The notes under the pieces are model-generated. The model ran no database searches. It worked only from the letters and a program-made list of their open reading frames with translations, and was not told where the DNA came from. Position numbers and translations under genes: made by a program. Shown here piece by piece: positions 6,727 to 7,125 of a stretch of 7,125 bases of DNA (positions are counted from its first letter, which is position 1; every line of letters starts with the position of its first letter). Origin of the DNA: an uncultured Christensenella sp. (GTDB taxonomy: Bacteria > Bacillota > Clostridia > Christensenellales > UBA3700). Where the stretch lies: assembly GCA_910584035.1 (NCBI GenBank), contig CAJTZR010000099.1, forward strand, positions 1-7,125. Reading direction: 5' to 3'.

Positions 6727-6936
6727 TTACGCATTGGTTAAAGTTTGATTATTAAAATAGTTATTTGCTTTTTTTAATTTAAAAAGTTGTTTGTATAAGA
6801 TTAATTGTGTTTTTTCTTATTAAGGTGTTATTTTTATTCTTGCTAGTGGGATAAATATTTTTAATAGTTAATCAATTATAAAGTTTATTTAAGCCATATA
6901 TTGGCTTGAAAGATTGGAAAATAACTAATTTAAAAG

Positions 6937-6975
6937 ACAAGGCAAAAAGATAAATTTTACCTTGTTATATTTTTT
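6937..6975 (+). terminator. Probable Rho-independent terminator
   Basis: ACAAGG (6937-6942) pairs with CCTTGT (6960-6965). One C-A mismatch follows, then AAAA/TTTT inside, around an A-rich loop. The run TTTTTT at 6970-6975 follows within five bases. There is no gene just upstream, so it would end either read-through from ilvE or an unrecognised small transcript. Confidence 0.6.
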
Positions 6976-7010
6976 GTAAAGTCGTAAATTTGCAAAAAGT
7001 CGAATTTTTG

Positions 7011-7041
7011 AAAATACCCACCAAAAATCGGGGGTATTTTT
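7011..7041. terminator. Strong, probably bidirectional terminator
   Basis: AAAATACCC (7011-7019) pairs with GGGTATTTT (7032-7040). A bulged A and two more C-G pairs extend the stem inward, leaving an AAAAATC loop. T residues run to 7041. Read on the complement the stem also ends in TTTT, so it could serve a gene from either side. It lies 36 bases after the previous terminator. Confidence 0.72.
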
Positions 7042-7045
7042 GTGT

Positions 7046-7099
7046 AATTTAGCTAAATTGTGTAAAATGATGGTACATAAAATACATATATCTATGTAC
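7046..7099. promoter_or_regulatory. Operator-like palindromes at the right edge
   Basis: AATTTAGCTAAATT (7046-7059) is a perfect 14-base palindrome. Fourteen bases later GTACATA (7073-7079) and TATGTAC (7093-7099) form a 7-base inverted repeat with a 13-base centre. They lie after a terminator and before the window edge, which suits the promoter region of a gene to the right. No clear -35/-10 pair could be assigned and AT-rich DNA makes chance palindromes common. Confidence 0.3.
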
Positions 7100-7125
7100 A
7101 TATTATATGAATATTATCTAATTAA

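Larger units (their letters stand above)
6375..7125. other. Non-coding, hairpin-rich gap
   Basis: No ORF with a plausible ribosome binding site and family resemblance was found on either strand in these 751 bases. The stretch holds a terminator at 6530-6556, a long imperfect hairpin at 6665-6726, a nine-pair hairpin at 6888-6910 (TTTAAGCCA/TGGCTTGAA, loop TATAT, one G-T pair), two further terminators at 6937-6975 and 7011-7041, and palindromes at the right edge. The density of structure suggests one or more small RNA units or the leader of a gene to the right. No known RNA family was recognised. Confidence 0.6.

Noticed and set aside
1..7125. tRNA, rRNA, CRISPR array, insertion sequence or defence system
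   Set aside because: No cloverleaf or TTCGAAT-type T-loop, no regularly spaced repeats, no transposase, nuclease or toxin-antitoxin motifs were seen; the genes are housekeeping or cell-surface types.

Overview
The window reads as AT-rich chromosomal DNA of a low-GC Gram-positive bacterium, most likely an uncultured member of the Bacillota (Clostridia-like). The grounds are AT-rich codon use, strong GGAGG-type ribosome binding sites, TTGACA/TATAAT promoters, intrinsic terminators, a lipobox lipoprotein, and TGA used as an ordinary stop. No rRNA, tRNA, CRISPR array, insertion sequence or phage gene was seen. All five substantial genes lie on the + strand.

Layout. (1) 13-1431: a lipoprotein with a discoidin/CBM32-like N-terminal domain and a glycoside hydrolase family 18 domain. 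(2) 1432-2191: a 760-base gap. Its first 190 bases hold a compact regulatory unit: a perfect consensus promoter, a short leader ORF of 24 codons with its own ribosome binding site, and an intrinsic terminator. The sequence pair AGCGAC/GTCGCT occurs twice, giving mutually exclusive hairpins as in a translation-coupled attenuator. The rest is AT-rich and apparently non-coding, ending in a good extended -10 promoter. (3) 2192-3391: a PLP-dependent aminotransferase of fold type I, in the MocR/2-aminoadipate/aromatic group. (4) 3461-4678: tyrosyl-tRNA synthetase. (5) 4675-5301: a YigZ/IMPACT family protein that overlaps tyrS by an ATGA junction. (6) 5319-6374: branched-chain amino acid aminotransferase. 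(7) 6375-7125: 751 bases without a credible gene but with several hairpins, including three terminator-like ones and one long imperfect hairpin, and operator-like palindromes at the right edge.

Genes 3-6 are probably one transcription unit: gaps are 69, -4 and 17 bases, and no terminator is visible inside. The theme is amino-acid metabolism and tRNA charging. The most interesting item is the leader/attenuator-like unit at 1447-1629. Its predicted peptide has a Tyr/Phe/Ile/Asn-rich centre, and it lies upstream of an aminotransferase and tyrS. The terminator is more than 500 bases from the next gene, however, and that gene has its own promoter. The unit may therefore be a free-standing small RNA or an orphan leader rather than the control element of this operon.
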